A stretch of DNA of 64,000 bases from NCBI GenBank assembly GCA_019285755.1, contig CP079103.1, forward strand, positions 62,001-126,000. The letters run 5' to 3'. The DNA comes from Chitinophaga sp. E66 (GTDB taxonomy: Bacteria > Bacteroidota > Bacteroidia > Chitinophagales > Chitinophagaceae). Positions 1-11,738 of this stretch are shown piece by piece (position 1 is the first letter of the stretch; each line of letters starts with the position of its first letter). The translations under genes and the position numbers were made by a program. The notes under the pieces are model-generated. The model had not been told where the DNA came from. It was given only the letters and a program-made list of their open reading frames with translations, and made no database searches.

Positions 1-1171
1 CGTGCCGGCAATGGCATCGGGCAGGTATTCCTGTTCGGAGAAGTTATTCTCAAAGTCGTGGGAATAACGGTAGCCTTTGCCATAGCCCTGTTGTTTCATG
101 AGCTTGGTAGGCGCGTTACGGATATGCAGCGGAACGGGGAGGTCGCCGGTCTGGGCAACAACGCTCTGTGCGGCGCCAATAGCCATGTAGGAGGCATTAC
201 TTTTAGGAGAGGAGGCCAGGTAAGTGGCGCACTGCGACAGGATGATGCGGGACTCGGGATTACCGATGACGGACACTGCCTGGAAGCAGTTATTGGCAAG
301 CAGCAATGCGTTGGGGTTGGCGTTGCCGATGTCTTCGGAAGCTAATATCAGCAGCCTCCGGGCAATGAACTTTACGTCTTCCCCGCCGGCCAGCATGCGG
401 GCCAGCCAGTACACGGCGCCGTTGGGATCGCTGCCGCGGATGGATTTGATGAAGGCGGAGATGATATCGTAATGCTGTTCGCCGGACTTATCGTAAATGG
501 CTACGCGCTGCTGCGCAATGTCCATTACTTTTTCGTTGTTGATGACGATGGGCGATTCTTCCTGCAGGGTGTCTACCACTAGTTCAAAGAGGTTGAGCAG
601 CTTGCGGGCGTCGCCGCCGGAGATGTTGAAGAGGGCTTCCGTTTCCTGTAGTTCGATGGTTTTGGATGCCAGCCATTCGTCTTTCTGCATGGCGAGCTGC
701 AGTAGTTTGAGGAGCTCCTCCGGCCCGAGGGGCTTCAGGACATACACCTGGCTCCGGGATAGCAGGGCCGCGTTCACTTCAAAAGAGGGATTCTCCGTGG
801 TGGCGCCGATCAGGGTGATGATCCTTTTTCTACTGCCCCAGCAGGGCATCTTGCTGCGATTTGTTGAACCGGTGGATCTCGTCGATGAAAAGGACCGCGT
901 GGCGGCTTTTAGCCAGATCTATCACCTCGCGGATGTCTTTCACGCCGGAAGAGATGGCGCTAAGCGTATAAAAAGGAACCTGGAGGGTATGCGCGATGAT
1001 ATTGGCGATGGTGGTCTTACCTACACCCGGAGGCCCCCACAGGATCATGGAAGGTATCTTTCCCGCCGAAATGGCTTTGCGAAGGATACTGCCCTGGCCT
1101 GTCAGGTGTTCCTGGCCCACGAGGTCGTCCAGCGTTTGCGGACGGAGTCTTTCTGCCAATGGTGCTCGCAT
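1..1171 (-). CDS. rarA: Replication-associated recombination protein A (AAA+ ATPase), 3' end outside window
   Basis: This is a RarA/MgsA-family clamp-loader-like AAA+ ATPase that acts at stalled replication forks. The N-terminal 113 codons (830-1171) carry Walker A GPPGVGKTT at residues 46-54 and Walker B LFIDEIHRF near residue 95. After a frame change the protein continues to the left edge with sensor-1 type text (LIGATTENPSF) and the RarA C-terminal helical region (GSDPNGAVYWLARML, EDIGNANPNAL). Two single-base losses explain the break: one C short in the run at 836-839 and one in the CC at 823-824. Restoring both gives an uninterrupted frame that is still open at base 1. The start ATG at 1171 is 7 bases downstream of the end of the membrane-protein gene that precedes it on this strand, so the two may be co-transcribed. 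The family call is very secure. Confidence 0.93.
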
Positions 1172-1178
1172 GGTTCTG

Positions 1179-1709
1179 CTAGTCTTGGTTCTCTGAAAAG
1201 TGTTCGTTGTCTTCCGTAGCGGCGGCGTGCTCTTTCTTCCATACGTTGAGGAAGTAGCTGGATATTACGCAGTTCGCAGCAATTGTCAAGCCATGAATTA
1301 AAACAAGCACGATAAAGGTCTTCATGATCGCGATCAATTGCTGATGCGTGGGCGCATTGGCCTGCGGCATTTTCTGGGTCTCGAGGTACTTGATGTACTC
1401 TGTTTCAGGAACCATCAGCGCCATGGACATCTGGCCAATTATGTATATGGCATAAATGAAGGCCAGCAGGGCCATTAATATCATTTGAATGGAAAATGCA
1501 GGCAACATCGGCACGGCTGGTTGCCGAAGCCCTTTGCAGCCGGAGGCACATCACGTTGTGCATGATCACCGATCCGAAGATCATCAGCAGCATCAGGACG
1601 GGAGGGAAAGGTACCGCAATGATCATCATCAGCGATATCACCGAGAACAGGCTCAGTACGATTATATTTCCCAGGTCAAAAATCTAAACAATCCATACAT
1701 AAAACTCAT
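1179..1709 (-). CDS. Multi-pass membrane protein of unknown function
   Basis: This is a rebuilt protein of about 177 residues that I do not recognise beyond being a Bacteroidota-style integral membrane protein. It starts MSFMYGLFRFF at 1709. It has hydrophobic stretches at roughly residues 12-35, 37-55, 65-90 and 135-160, and a charged tail ending HFSENQD. Two breaks are needed: one T missing in the T-run (A-run 1678-1682 on the plus strand), and a second shift near 1535-1545, probably two lost bases. The gene lies 7 bases upstream of rarA in the same direction. No catalytic motif is visible. Four membrane helices with a soluble loop of about 45 residues is all the sequence supports. Confidence 0.6.
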
Positions 1710-1819
1710 CCTATTGCGCTTTTTTAGTCTCTGCAAACCTACGAATTTACCATTTAACACAAACCCCGCGCCGCAAGTGCCAAATCTTCGATACATTTAT
1801 CTATCTAAACCTGATACAT

Positions 1820-3855
1820 ATGTTATCAATTCACACCTCCGCCAGGCGCGTGGCGGCCGGTTTCCTGCTTGCGGTTTCAGCTGTGGGGGCGGCTTCCGCA
1901 CAGAAAGTGCCGGCATTCGATAATTCATCTGTCGACAAGAGCATCAAACCCTGCCACGATTTCGATGGCTTTGCCAACAATGGCTGGAAGAAAGCCAATC
2001 CCATCCCCGGCACAGAGAGCCGCTGGGGCGCATTCAACGTATTGGACAAGGAAAACAAGGAAGTCCGCCTCAAAGGCATCATCCTCGACATCGCCAGCCG
2101 CAAAGGCCTCGCCAAAGGCACGGAAGAGCAGCAGATCTCCGACTACTACGCCTCCTTCCTCGACACTGTTACCATCCAAAAACGCGGCATCTCCCCCTGG
2201 CATCCTGGATCGGGCGGATCGACCGAATCCAGACCCTGGCCGATTGGGCCATCGTCTGCGGGGAGCTGCAGACCCTCGGCGTTGCCACTTGGGCCGGGTT
2301 CGGTGTAGATGCCGACCTGAAAGACAGTAAGGTAAACGCCCTCTACGGCGGCCAGGACGGTCTCAGCCTCGGCGAACGCTCCTATTACGAACGCTCCGAT
2401 GAAGCCACCCTGAACGTACGGAAAGAATTCGTAGGCCACGTAGACAAGATGTTCGCATTCGCCGGATTTAAAGAACAGAACCCCGGCCAGACGATCCTCG
2501 GCTTCGAAACCAAACTCGCCTTGCTGCAACTCACAAACGTTCAGCTCCGCGATCCGGTTAAAACCTACAATAAGATCGCCTTTAAAGAACTGAGAACCCT
2601 CTCCCCGGAATTCGACTGGAGCGGCTACGCTACCGTGCAGGGAATCTCTTCCGATACCGTGGTGCTGCAAGATAAGGACTACATTTCCAAAGGCGCGAAG
2701 CTGCTGGCATCCACGCCGCTGGCTACCCTGAAGACGTATACGAAATTCCAGCTGCTGAGCACTTTCGCAGGCTTTCTGCCGAAGCAGTTTGATGACGAGA
2801 ACTTCCGCTTCTTCGCGACGGTCATGACCGGCCGCAAAGCACAACGTCCCCGCATCGACCGTGCCATCCGATCAGCCGATGGTGTACTGGGCATGCCGCT
2901 GGGCAAACTGTTCGTGAAGAAATACTTCCCCGAATCCAGCAAGCAAAAAGTGTCCGACATGATCGAGAACGTGCGCACCGTTTATGGAGAGCGCATCGAC
3001 CAGCTTGCATGGATGAGCCCGGAAACTAAGGCCATGGCCCATAAGAAACTGAAAGCCTTTACCTACAAGATCGGTTATCCCGACAATTGGAAGGACTTCT
3101 CCTCGATCGATATCCAGCGCGACAAACTGATCGAAAACATCATCAGCGCCGCGAAATTCAAGAACGAAGAGAAAATCAGGAAGATCGGCAAGCCGGTAGA
3201 CAAGTCGGAATGGCTCATGACGCCGCAGACCGTGAATGCATATTACAACCCGCTGAACAACGAGGTCGTGTTCCCTGCGGGTATCCTGCAACCGCCGTTC
3301 TTTAATCCCGATGCGGATGACGCCATCAACTACGGCGGTATTATCGCAGTGATTGGCCATGAATTCACGCATGGCTTCGACGATCAGGGATCGCAGTTCG
3401 ATGCAGAAGGGAACCTCCAGAACTGGTGGACAGACGCAGATCGCAAGAACTTTGACGAACTGGCCAAGCGTTACATCGATTACTTCAGCGGTCTGGAAGC
3501 ATTGCCTGGCTTCAAAGTAAACGGTGCCCTCACGATCGGTGAGAATATCGCCGACCTCGGTGGACTGACGCTGGCTTACTATGCCCTGAAGAAATCTTTC
3601 GAAGGAAAATCAGAACCTGCCCCCATTGACGGATACACCTGGCAGCAGCGTTTCTTCCTTGGATGGGCACAGGTTTGGCATATGAACATCACTGATGCGG
3701 CGCTTCGCAACCAGATACAGACTGATCCGCATAGCCCGGCGCATTTCCGCGTTAACGGTCCTATGCCGCACCTGAAGGAGTTCCATGACGCCTGGAAGTG
3801 CAGCGAAGGCGACGCCATGGTGTTGCCGAAGGCAGAAAGGGTTGTGATCTGGTAA
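1820..3855 (+). CDS. M13 family zinc metallopeptidase (neprilysin/PepO type)
   Basis: This is a secreted or periplasmic zinc endopeptidase of about 678 residues, normal for M13. A signal peptide occupies residues 1-27 (ends AASA/QK). The M13 N-terminal domain begins with KPCHDFDGFANNGW. The peptidase domain has the zinc motif HEFTH near residue 513, the third ligand in GENIADLGG near residue 573, and the family's C-terminal R-V-x-IW ending. One break exists: the C5 run at 2193-2197 lacks a base, and restoring it turns the text into ISPLASWIGRIDRIQTLADW and opens the rest of the gene. The typical AYYNP substrate-binding segment (NAYYNPLNNEVVFPAGIL) is present. A strong terminator follows 24 bases after the stop. 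It is monocistronic and divergent from the rarA operon. Confidence 0.93.
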
Positions 3856-3879
3856 GAAATCCGAACTAAGCTATTAAAC

Positions 3880-3907
3880 GGCCGGGAGCATTGCTTCCGG
3901 CCTTTTT
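3880..3907 (+). terminator. Intrinsic terminator after the M13 peptidase
   Basis: A 10-bp stem (GGCCGGGAGC / GCTTCCGGCC, one G-U pair) has a 3-base loop and is followed by TTTTT. It ends transcription of the peptidase gene. Confidence 0.85.
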
Positions 3908-4047
3908 ATGGTATTTTCTCTTTGATTGCTTGTGGGATGGGCGTTTACGTTAAAATATTACCCGCTTTGCGTAGTTCTACGCTCGCGATTTTCGGTAGTA
4001 ATACGCTTTCCTGACGATCTGGAATAACAGAACTTTGAGACTGGATT

Positions 4048-4248
4048 TTATTTGGTCTGTAGCCAAAAATCAAGACCATCGGCCTGTCCACCGTTGTAAC
4101 CCCAATTCCCCCTGGAGGCCGGTGCAGGTTCCCGTACTACCTGTGCCGGCGCCAACGGCTTCATCTCACCATACGTTAACCCGCTTTTTTTCGCTTTCGA
4201 GAGGATGTTTCCCACCACAGGGGAACTTTTTGTTTCCGCTCCGCGCAA
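4048..4248 (-). CDS. Possible small protein, weak support
   Basis: This is the only reading frame of any interest in the otherwise empty 3908-4326 stretch: 66 codons starting ATG, with a protein-like composition (GLTYGEMKPLAPAQ, GNWGYNGGQADGLDF). It has no recognised domain and I see no convincing ribosome site. The region also contains a perfect 14-base palindrome, GCGTAGTTCTACGC, at 3969-3982. The upstream region of the fucosidase gene overlaps this interval, so the frame may be accidental or the tail of a broken gene. Confidence 0.25.
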   Translation of the reverse strand: MRGAETKSSPVVGNILSKAKKSGLTYGEMKPLAPAQVVREPAPASRGNWGYNGGQADGLDFWLQTK

Positions 4249-4326
4249 ATACTATCAATAACCGGCAATTATCTGCTAAACGCGGCCCCTGGGCTTTGCT
4301 ATACTTGCGGTATAAATTCTACGGTT

Positions 4327-6124
4327 ATGAAAACGGATTTGAAGAAAGCGGCACTGCTCGCCGCAATGGCATTCGGGACGGCTGCCGCACAGGCGCAGCA
4401 ACCCGGTGAGCTCTGGGGCAGAACGGAGACGCAGGCAAAAGCGCCAAAACGAAATGGTTCACCGATGCCAAATTCGGCCTCTTCCTGCACTGGGGCCCTT
4501 ATTCCCACTTCGCTGGCGAGATACGCGGTAAACGCTACTACGGCATCACCGAATGGATCATGCAGCGCGATAAAACCCCGCTAACGATTATGCCCGCCTA
4601 GCGCAGGAATTCAACCCTTCTGAATTCAACGCGGAAGAATGGGTGAATATCGCCAAAGCCTCCGGGGTGAAATATATCGTCCTCACCGCCAAGCACCACG
4701 ACGGGTTCGCTATGTTCGATTCCAGATATTCCGACTTCGATATCGTTGAGGCCACACCCTTCAAGCGCGACCCGCTGAAGGAACTGGCGGCCGCCTGTAA
4801 AAAGGCCGGCATCAAACTGGGCTTTTATTACTCGCAGTTCCAGGACTGGCACGAGCCCAATGGAGGCGGTAACTCCGGGACTTCGACAAGAACAAGAAAG
4901 ACTATGCAGCTTATTACCGCAATAAATCCCTGCCGCAGATCACGGAGCTGCTGAGCAATTATGGCGAACTGGGCATCATTTGGTTCGATACCCCGGCAAT
5001 ATGAGCAAAGAGGAGTCCGGAGAGTTCATGGAAAAAGTTCACCGCCTCCAGCCCGACTGCCTCGTAAGCAGCCGCGTCGGTAACGGCCTGGGCGATTTTA
5101 AGGATTTTGGAGACGGAGAGATTCCGCCCGGTGTGGTAAAAGGCGCCTGGGAGGCCATCTTTACGCATAATGACAGCTGGGGTTATTCCGCCTTCGACCA
5201 AAACTTCAAATCTCCCCGCGAGATCATCCACATGCTGGCGGAAGTTGCTTCCAAAGGCGGCAACCTGATGGTGAACATTGGTCCGGATGGGAAAGGGCGC
5301 ATCCTGGCCCATCGGAACAGTATTTCCGGGAAACCGGCCGCTGGCTCCAGAAGAATGGCGAAGCCATCTATGGCACCACATATTCGCCTATTGCGCCGCA
5401 GCCCTGGGGGGTGATGACGTCCAAACCCGGTAAACTCTATATCCATATCCTGGATCGCCCGCGCAACGGCAGGCTGCTGATCCCCGCCTTTAGCGGTAAA
5501 GCCCTCAAAGCCCGCCTGCTCGACGGTGGAACTTCCGTAGCATTCCGTCAATCGGGCCAGGATGTATGGATCTCCCTCCCCGCGGCCCTGCCAGACGACC
5601 GCAATACCGTGATCGCATTGGACTACAGCGGGACATTGCAGGAGAACCATGACATTCCACTTGTGGCAGGAAATCAATATGAAACCATCTCCCTGCCTTC
5701 TGAACGCGGCGCTACGCATGGCGCCACGGAAGTGAAGCGCTTTACGCATAGTTACTATTTCGGCGACTGGAAGCATGCCACCTGCGCGGCGAATATGCGC
5801 CGTCCGGAAGACAGCCTGAGCTATCAGCTGCGGTTTACTGAGCCGGGGATTACAAGATAACCCTGCAATATGCCGCAGATACCTCGCACGAAAAGCGGAG
5901 GGAATTGTTGAAATGCAGCCAGCCGGCGGCGCTCAGCAGGATTACCGCTTCCAGGTGTTGCTCACCGGGAAGTACGACTCCCATAAACCGCTAATGTTTA
6001 TCGACCAGGCGATTGCCGTGGTGAGCGTGAAGTCCCCGGTTTATGGAGCCTCCGTATCCGCCCCGATGCGCCTGGCAATGAGCTGTTCCGGCTTAAACAA
6101 GTATTGATAGCGCCTTTACGTTAA
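4327..6124 (+). CDS. GH29 alpha-L-fucosidase, secreted
   Basis: This exo-enzyme releases terminal alpha-L-fucose from glycans by a retaining mechanism. The rebuilt protein has about 600 residues, a signal peptide (AAAQAQ, residues 1-22) and clear GH29 signatures: KFGLFLHWGPYS, YIVLTAKHHDGFAMFDS, LGFYYSQFQDWHEP and LGIIWFDTPGNMS. The Asp of WFDTP near residue 220 fits the family nucleophile. A C-terminal beta-sandwich follows, with RLLIPAFSGKALKARLLD. Eight single-base losses must be repaired, near 4415-4418 (G-run), 4579, 4878, 4991, 5303, 5848, 5899 and 6038. Each restores family-like text, so I treat the gene as intact in the organism. It stands alone with its own terminator and is not joined to the sigma gene that follows. 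Confidence 0.9.
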
Positions 6125-6135
6125 TAAATCTCTCC

Positions 6136-6166
6136 AAACCACCAGCGCCCGGCTGGTGGTTTTTTC
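6136..6166 (+). terminator. Intrinsic terminator after the fucosidase
   Basis: An 11-bp perfect stem (AAACCACCAGC / GCTGGTGGTTT) with a 5-base loop runs into a T-tract. Confidence 0.9.
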
Positions 6167-6257
6167 TTTCCACCGGTCCGGGAAAGTTGTTCCGCGTAAT
6201 TCCTATCTTTAACCCGCACAACCGCCCGTCTATACATCAGGGGCATCGTTTTCGGGG

Positions 6258-6864
6258 ATGAATGGCGAATCAGATATCAACCAGGCCGTACTGGCCAGTT
6301 TTTCAAGCGGAAATGAAATCGCTTTCCGGCAGGTGTTCGACCACCTGTTCAGGCCGTTGTGCTTCTTTGCCGGCAGATTTACCGGCCAGAAGGAAGAAGC
6401 GGAAGATATGGCCGCGCAGGCGTTCCATAAACTCTGGCTCCGCCGCACAGGGTTCTCCTCCCTCCCCGCCATCCGTTCGTTTTTGTATACGACCGTTAAA
6501 AATCAATGTCTCGATCTTCTGAAGCACAGGGAAGTTGTAAATCACGCGCATAAAGAACTCGCCGCTTCCCTGAAGCGGCGCAAGCTTTGCCGAGGCGCAA
6601 CTATTGCAGGCAGAGCTGCTGGAACAGATCTTTACGGAGATCGGGAAATTACCGGAACAGTACAGGCAGGTGCTGGAAATGAGTTTTAAAGAGGAGTTGA
6701 CAGTTCAGGAAATTGCACAAAGGACGAATAAAGCGGAAAATCATGTGAGGGCAGACCGGTCACGGGCGCTGGCCCTGCTCAGGGCTTCCCTGAAAGACAA
6801 ACACCTGCTGGAAGCGGCGCTGGTCCTGTGGGCCATGTACGAAGCAGGGACATTCCATCGTTAG
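6258..6864 (+). CDS. ECF sigma-70 factor (FecI/RagB-type), locus 1
   Basis: This extracytoplasmic-function sigma factor has about 200 residues. Region 2 is seen as AFRQVFDHLFRPLCFFA and EEAEDMAAQAFHKLW, and region 4 as LPEQYRQVLEMSFKEELT followed by the helix-turn-helix VQEIAQRTNKAENHVRA. A frame change lies near 6575-6590, between regions 2 and 4, consistent with two lost bases or one extra. It sits 59 bases ahead of a FecR anti-sigma gene and heads the SusC/SusD locus, so it should direct transcription of 8275-14395 once its FecR partner is signalled by the loaded receptor. The final codons (LWAMYEAGTFHR) are typical of the family's hydrophobic tail. Confidence 0.88.
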
Positions 6865-6923
6865 AAAAAGTTTTTTAAAAAAGTTTACCCGATCTGCTGC
6901 GTTTTGGCGCGGCGGTCGTTTCA

Positions 6924-8099
6924 ATGTATATGCAACCGGAATTCTCATCCAACGAACAGCTGCGCGAAGCGATCCGCAAACAATGGGCAGGGCAACCGCT
7001 TGGCGCCCGGGAGCGGGCGCTTATTGACGAATGGCTCGCCGCTACTCCGCTCAACAGGGATGTGTGGGAGGGGCTGCGCGATGAAGATTCACTGGAAACG
7101 CTTTTCAGGGAATGGCAGCAGTATGAAGGGCAGCGGGTATGGGATAAGATGACTGCTTTGCGCACGGAATCTGCATTGCCGGTTCGTGCCCCGGACGCTG
7201 TATCGCTGGGTGGCCGCTGCCGCGGTGTTGTTGCTGGTAGTTGCAGGAACTTATCTCCTGACAGAGCGGGCGCCGGTTCAATCGCCGGTAACCCATGCGC
7301 AAGCAGACGTGGCGCCGGGTGGCAATAAGGCCATACTGATACTGGCAGATGGTTCTCAGGTAACATTGGATAGCGCCGGTAATCAGGTTATTCACCAGGC
7401 GCCGTAGCCATCCATCAGCAGGCAGGGCAATTGCGCTATGATGGCGAAGATGAGGCATCCACCGTTCAAACAATACGTTACGGACACCCCGTGGCGGACA
7501 ATTCCGGATCACCCTGCCTGACGGTACTGCTGCCTGGCTCAATGCTGAATCGTCCTTCGATTCCCAACCGCCTTCCGTGGAAAGGAACGGCTGGTAGAAA
7601 TGTCTGGCGAAGTATATTTCGAAGTGGCGCAGCAAGCAGGCATGCCTTTCCGTGTAATGGCGCGCAACGGCACGGCTGTTGAAGTGCTGGGCACGCACTT
7701 CAATATCAATGCCTATGACGATGAAAACGACATCCAGGCTACATTACTTAGCGGAGCTGTACGCATCAGGAAAGGGGGCAGTCGGCCGTGCTGAAGCCCG
7801 GTCAACAGGCCCAAATCGCAGGGCGCATCAATGTTGTCAGCGGGGTGGATGTGGAAAAGGTGATGGCCTGGAAGAACGGGGTCTTTAATTTCAATGACGT
7901 TAAGCTGAAGGAAGTGATGCAGCAACTATCGCGGTGGTACGATATAGAAGTGGAATACAGGGGCAGTGTTCCCGATACCGAGTTTTGGGGCAAGATGGGA
8001 CGTAATCTTACGCTCATGCAGGTTCTCAGCGGATTGGAAGGAACGGGCGTACATTTTAAACTGGAAGACAATGGGAAAAAACTGGTCGTGTTGCCATGA
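6924..8099 (+). CDS. FecR-family anti-sigma factor, locus 1
   Basis: This single-pass inner-membrane anti-sigma factor of about 390 residues binds the sigma factor through its cytoplasmic N-terminus ([25 protein letters not shown]). One membrane helix lies near residue 95 ([18 protein letters not shown]). The periplasmic FecR domain is seen as [26 protein letters not shown] and [14 protein letters not shown]. The C-terminal DUF4974-type domain is [21 protein letters not shown]. At least five frame changes occur (about 7186, 7404, 7466, 7510-7560 and 7785), and each piece aligns in order with the family plan. The stop at 8097-8099 lies 12 bases before the hairpin of the predicted antisense RNA. 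The gene is the partner of the sigma factor immediately upstream. Confidence 0.88.
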
Positions 8100-8103
8100 C
8101 CAT

Positions 8104-8176
8104 AAAAATAGCCGCTCCGTCTGAACCACGAAGCGGCCTAAGTTTCAGGCTATACCATAATTAATCAACCAGAAAC
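8104..8176 (-). ncRNA. Predicted cis-antisense RNA opposite the susC leader, locus 1
   Basis: Read on the minus strand, GCCGCTTCGT and ACGGAGCGGC form a 10-bp stem with a 7-base loop followed by TATTTTTATG, a normal intrinsic terminator. Read in the sense direction, the same stem has a C-A mismatch and no T-run. In the antisense RNA that pair is U-G, which favours the antisense reading. A -7 element TACTTTTG (plus-strand 8182-8189) lies upstream on the minus strand, giving a predicted RNA of roughly 70 bases. No clear -33 TTTG is seen. The position between fecR and susC is where DonS-type RNAs of Bacteroides lie. This is inference from sequence only. Confidence 0.45.
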
Positions 8177-8274
8177 CGTTACAAAAGTATGTTTTTAGAA
8201 CATTTTGTGACCGGCCTCCTTATGTCCCGCCGCCGCGGGCAGGGCGCCGGATTTCAACCAAAATTGAGCGTTTC

Positions 8275-11200
8275 ATGAAATTGACCACCATTTTGCTCCT
8301 GGCGGTTTGCATGCATGTATCCGCCGGCACGGCCGCGCAGAATATCACGTATGCCGGCCGGCAGGTGCCGCTGGAGCGGGTCTTTACCGAAATCGAGAAG
8401 CAGACCGGCAATGTGGTATTTATCAGCAAGCAGCTGCTGAAGGAATCCAGGCCGGTGTCAGTCGATGTGAAGAACATGCCACTGCAGGCATTCCTTTCGC
8501 TGGTATTGAAAGACCAGCCGCTGGAATTTGCTCAGGAGCAACAAACGATCTTCATCCGTAAGAAAGCAGCAGTTCGTGCCACAGGCCTCCCGCCGCCGCC
8601 CCCTTGTTATTCCCGGTGAGTGGCGTGGTGATGGACTCTACCGGTCTCTTCCTGGCCGGAGCCACCATCCGCGTGAAAGGCACCAACACATCCGCGGTGT
8701 CTGACATTAACGGGCAGTTCAATCTGCAGGCCAATACAGGTGATGTTTTGGTGATCAGCTACGTGGGATATAAAACGACGGAATTCAAGGTTATAAATTC
8801 CATTCCCATCATGATCCGCCTAAGCCGCGAAAGCACTACCATCGGCGAAGTAGCTATTACCCTCAATACAGGGTACCAGAGTATCCCCGGGAAAGGGCTA
8901 CCGGTTCCTTTTCCATCGTGAGCAGCAAGCAGCTGGAAGGCAAGATTCGCCCGGATCTGAAAGCCGCCTGGAAGGACAGGTCGCCGGCATGCAGCTGACC
9001 CGAGAAGGCAACCTGGAAATTCGTGGCGTGTCCACATTCATGGTAGCGGAAAGAGCGCCGCTGATTATTGTAGACGGGTTTCCTATCACAGGCGGGCTCG
9101 AAACCCTCAACATAGATGCCATCGAAAGCGTAACGGTGCTGAAAGACGGCGTAGCTGCCTCTATTTACGGCGCCCGATCTTCCAATGGCGTGATCGTGGT
9201 AACGACAAAGCAAGGCAAGCGCGGCGCATTGAATGTATCCTACAACGGTTCTTTCGGCATTACGCAAGCCCCGGATCTCAAATATCTCAACCGAACCAGT
9301 GCGGCAGATTATGTGGATGCGGAACTGGATGTGTATTCCCAGGACCCCAATTCTTACCTCAATGCCTATAATGGCTACCGCTACCTGTCACGGGTGAATT
9401 ATCTGAAAGTGGCGGAATCGCAGGGACTGATGACAACGCATGATGTGGAAGCAGAACTGGCGAAACTAAGAACTAACGATGGTATAGTGCAACTGCAGGA
9501 TTACCTGTTCCGCAGCCAGCTGACCCAGCAACATAACATCAGCCTGTCTGGCGGGAGCGACAAGAACCAGACCGTTGCAACCGCGAAGTTCATCGGTAAC
9601 AGGGGCAATACGCTCTATACCAAAGACAACCGGCTGATCATGGACATCCGCAACGACTGGAAGCCCGCGAAGTTCCTTTCGTTCCGGCTGTTCTCCAATA
9701 TCAACTACAGCACAGGGCAGGCGCCGACCCGCCCCATGAGCGATTTCCTCAGCTATCATTCCCAATTCCTGATTCATCCCTACGACCTCGTAGTGGACCC
9801 CGCTACCGGTCAGCCGCAGGATATCTACGCCACCAATCCCCGGAAAATAGAGCGGTATAACGCCCTGCCGGGTCTGAAAGACATGAGTTATAACCCGCTA
9901 CAGGATCTGGCGGAAGAAATGACCCGGCAGCAGAACTTCCAGTTCCGCATCGGCGGCAACGTGAATGTATCGCTGTTAAAAGGGCTCAGCCTGGATGCCG
10001 GCGGCAGCTGGACGAGAGGTAATGCCTTCGTGCGCAGCATTTCTGGGAAGAACTCGTATCGTATGCGCGTAGGGTATAACGATGCTACTTCTGTATCCGT
10101 TCCTTCGAAGCATTATATACCGGATGGGGATATGCTGAATGAAACGCGAAACATCAACCAGGCATATACGCTCCGCGCACAACTCAACTTCAACCGTGAA
10201 TTCGGAGCGCATAGCATTATCGCGCTCGCTGGTACGGAAGTGTCGCGGGATGTGTGGGATAACAATACGATGCCTGCCAGGTTTGGTTACAATGACCAGG
10301 CGGGAACGTTCAATACGTTCAATTACGCGGATTACATCGCCGGTAATTACAATGCAGACATGCTCAGCTACACGACAAAGCCAAATGCCAGCATCGGTTC
10401 CATAGCATTCCGTGATAACCGTTTTGCGTCCTGGTACGCGAATGCCTCGTACGAATATGACCGCCGTTTCCTGGTGAGCGGAAGCATACGGCTGGATCAG
10501 ACGAACTTTTTCGGTACTGATCCCCGCTATCGTTATAAACCATTATGGTCTGCCGGCGCAACGTACAAAGTGTCTAATGAGGACTATTTTAATATCCCCT
10601 GGATGAACAAGCTGTATTTGCGCGGCTCTTACGGCATCAATGGTAACATCTCCTGAACTCCGGCCCCTTCCTGATCGTAGCGCCCGGCAGTTATTCTGAC
10701 CTTACGGGCGATATTTCTTACAACATTTCTTCCCCTCCCAACAATTCCCTTCGCTGGGAGCGCACCGTCACCACGAACTTCGGGGCTGATTTCGGCCTGT
10801 TCTCGAAGCTGAACGTATCGTTGGATTATTACCTGCGCAAAAGCAAGGATCTCCTGGCCAGCAATCCCGTAGATCCGACTTTCGGATATACGTCACTGGT
10901 GAAGAACGTAGGGCAGATCGATAACACCGGGCTGGAACTGGCGATAGACGGTGATGTCATCAAAGTCGGGGACTTCAGGTGGAATGTGCTAGGCACCATG
11001 AGCTACAACAAGAATAAGGTTGTAGAATACAACGTGAATTACCAGTTCTCTACTTCGCTGACCGCTACATCCGTAAATAAAGCGGGCATGCCGGCAAATG
11101 CGCTCTGGGCGTTCCGCTTTGCAGGGCTCGATGAAAATGGGTCCGCATTATTCTACAATAATAAAAATGAGAAGGTAAATCCAGGCGCCATTGCTGTAGA

Positions 11201-11725
11201 CGAAGTGGTATACATGGGGACCCTCCGGCCGAAAATGGCCTACAGCCTGACCAACACCTTCCGCTATAAGAATGTGGAAATGGCATTCATGCTGCTGGCG
11301 AAGACGGGCCACATCATTCGCCGGTATTCGTATGACGGCGCACTCATCCAGCACAAGGATGTGGCCAAACGCTGGCGCAAGCCAGGCGACGAGCAGCGTA
11401 CCAACTTCCCGCGCTGAACATGTATTCCTTCGATTCCTTCTATTACCCGATGTCGGACATCTTTATCGAGAGCGGCAATTACCTGAAGCTGCGGGATGCA
11501 TCGGTAACATATCATTTCAATAAACGGCTGTTGCGCCGCATTGGCGTGGGCAACGCCAGCGTCATGCTGCAGGGGAGAAACCTGCTGATGCTCACCGCCA
11601 ACAGCGACAAACTAGATCCGGAAGCCTGGGAGCTGGGAGCCAGCGATCCGGCGCAGGCGGAGATGGGCTTCACGCCCTGGAGGCCCATGCCTGAAGTATA
11701 TCTGGGCCTTCGCATCAATTTCTAA
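8275..11725 (+). CDS. SusC/RagA-type TonB-dependent outer-membrane receptor, locus 1
   Basis: This outer-membrane beta-barrel importer is powered by TonB and has about 1,150 residues. In order it has a signal peptide (MKLTTILLLAVC..., cleaved near residue 21), a signalling STN domain (residues 23-110, VPLERVFTEIEKQTGNVVF), a carboxypeptidase-regulatory-like domain (SGVVMDSTGLFLAGATIRVKG), a plug ([30 protein letters not shown]) and a barrel ending in the aromatic signature YLGLRINF. The STN domain means the receptor can signal to the FecR/sigma pair upstream. Breaks near 8600, 8886, 8962, 10652 and 11410 each behave as single losses; for example an added C at about 8884 gives SIPRERATGSFSIV. 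The start at 8275 is followed directly by a normal signal peptide. SusD follows after 13 bases. The substrate cannot be told from sequence. Confidence 0.93.
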
Positions 11726-11738
11726 CATTTAACGCTAC

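Noticed and set aside
3969..3982. Palindrome GCGTAGTTCTACGC as an operator for the fucosidase
   Set aside because: It is about 345 bp from the start codon, no regulator gene is nearby, and a chance occurrence cannot be excluded.
4035..4409. 124-codon open frame overlapping the fucosidase start
   Set aside because: It overlaps the signal peptide of the fucosidase in another frame and has random-looking composition.
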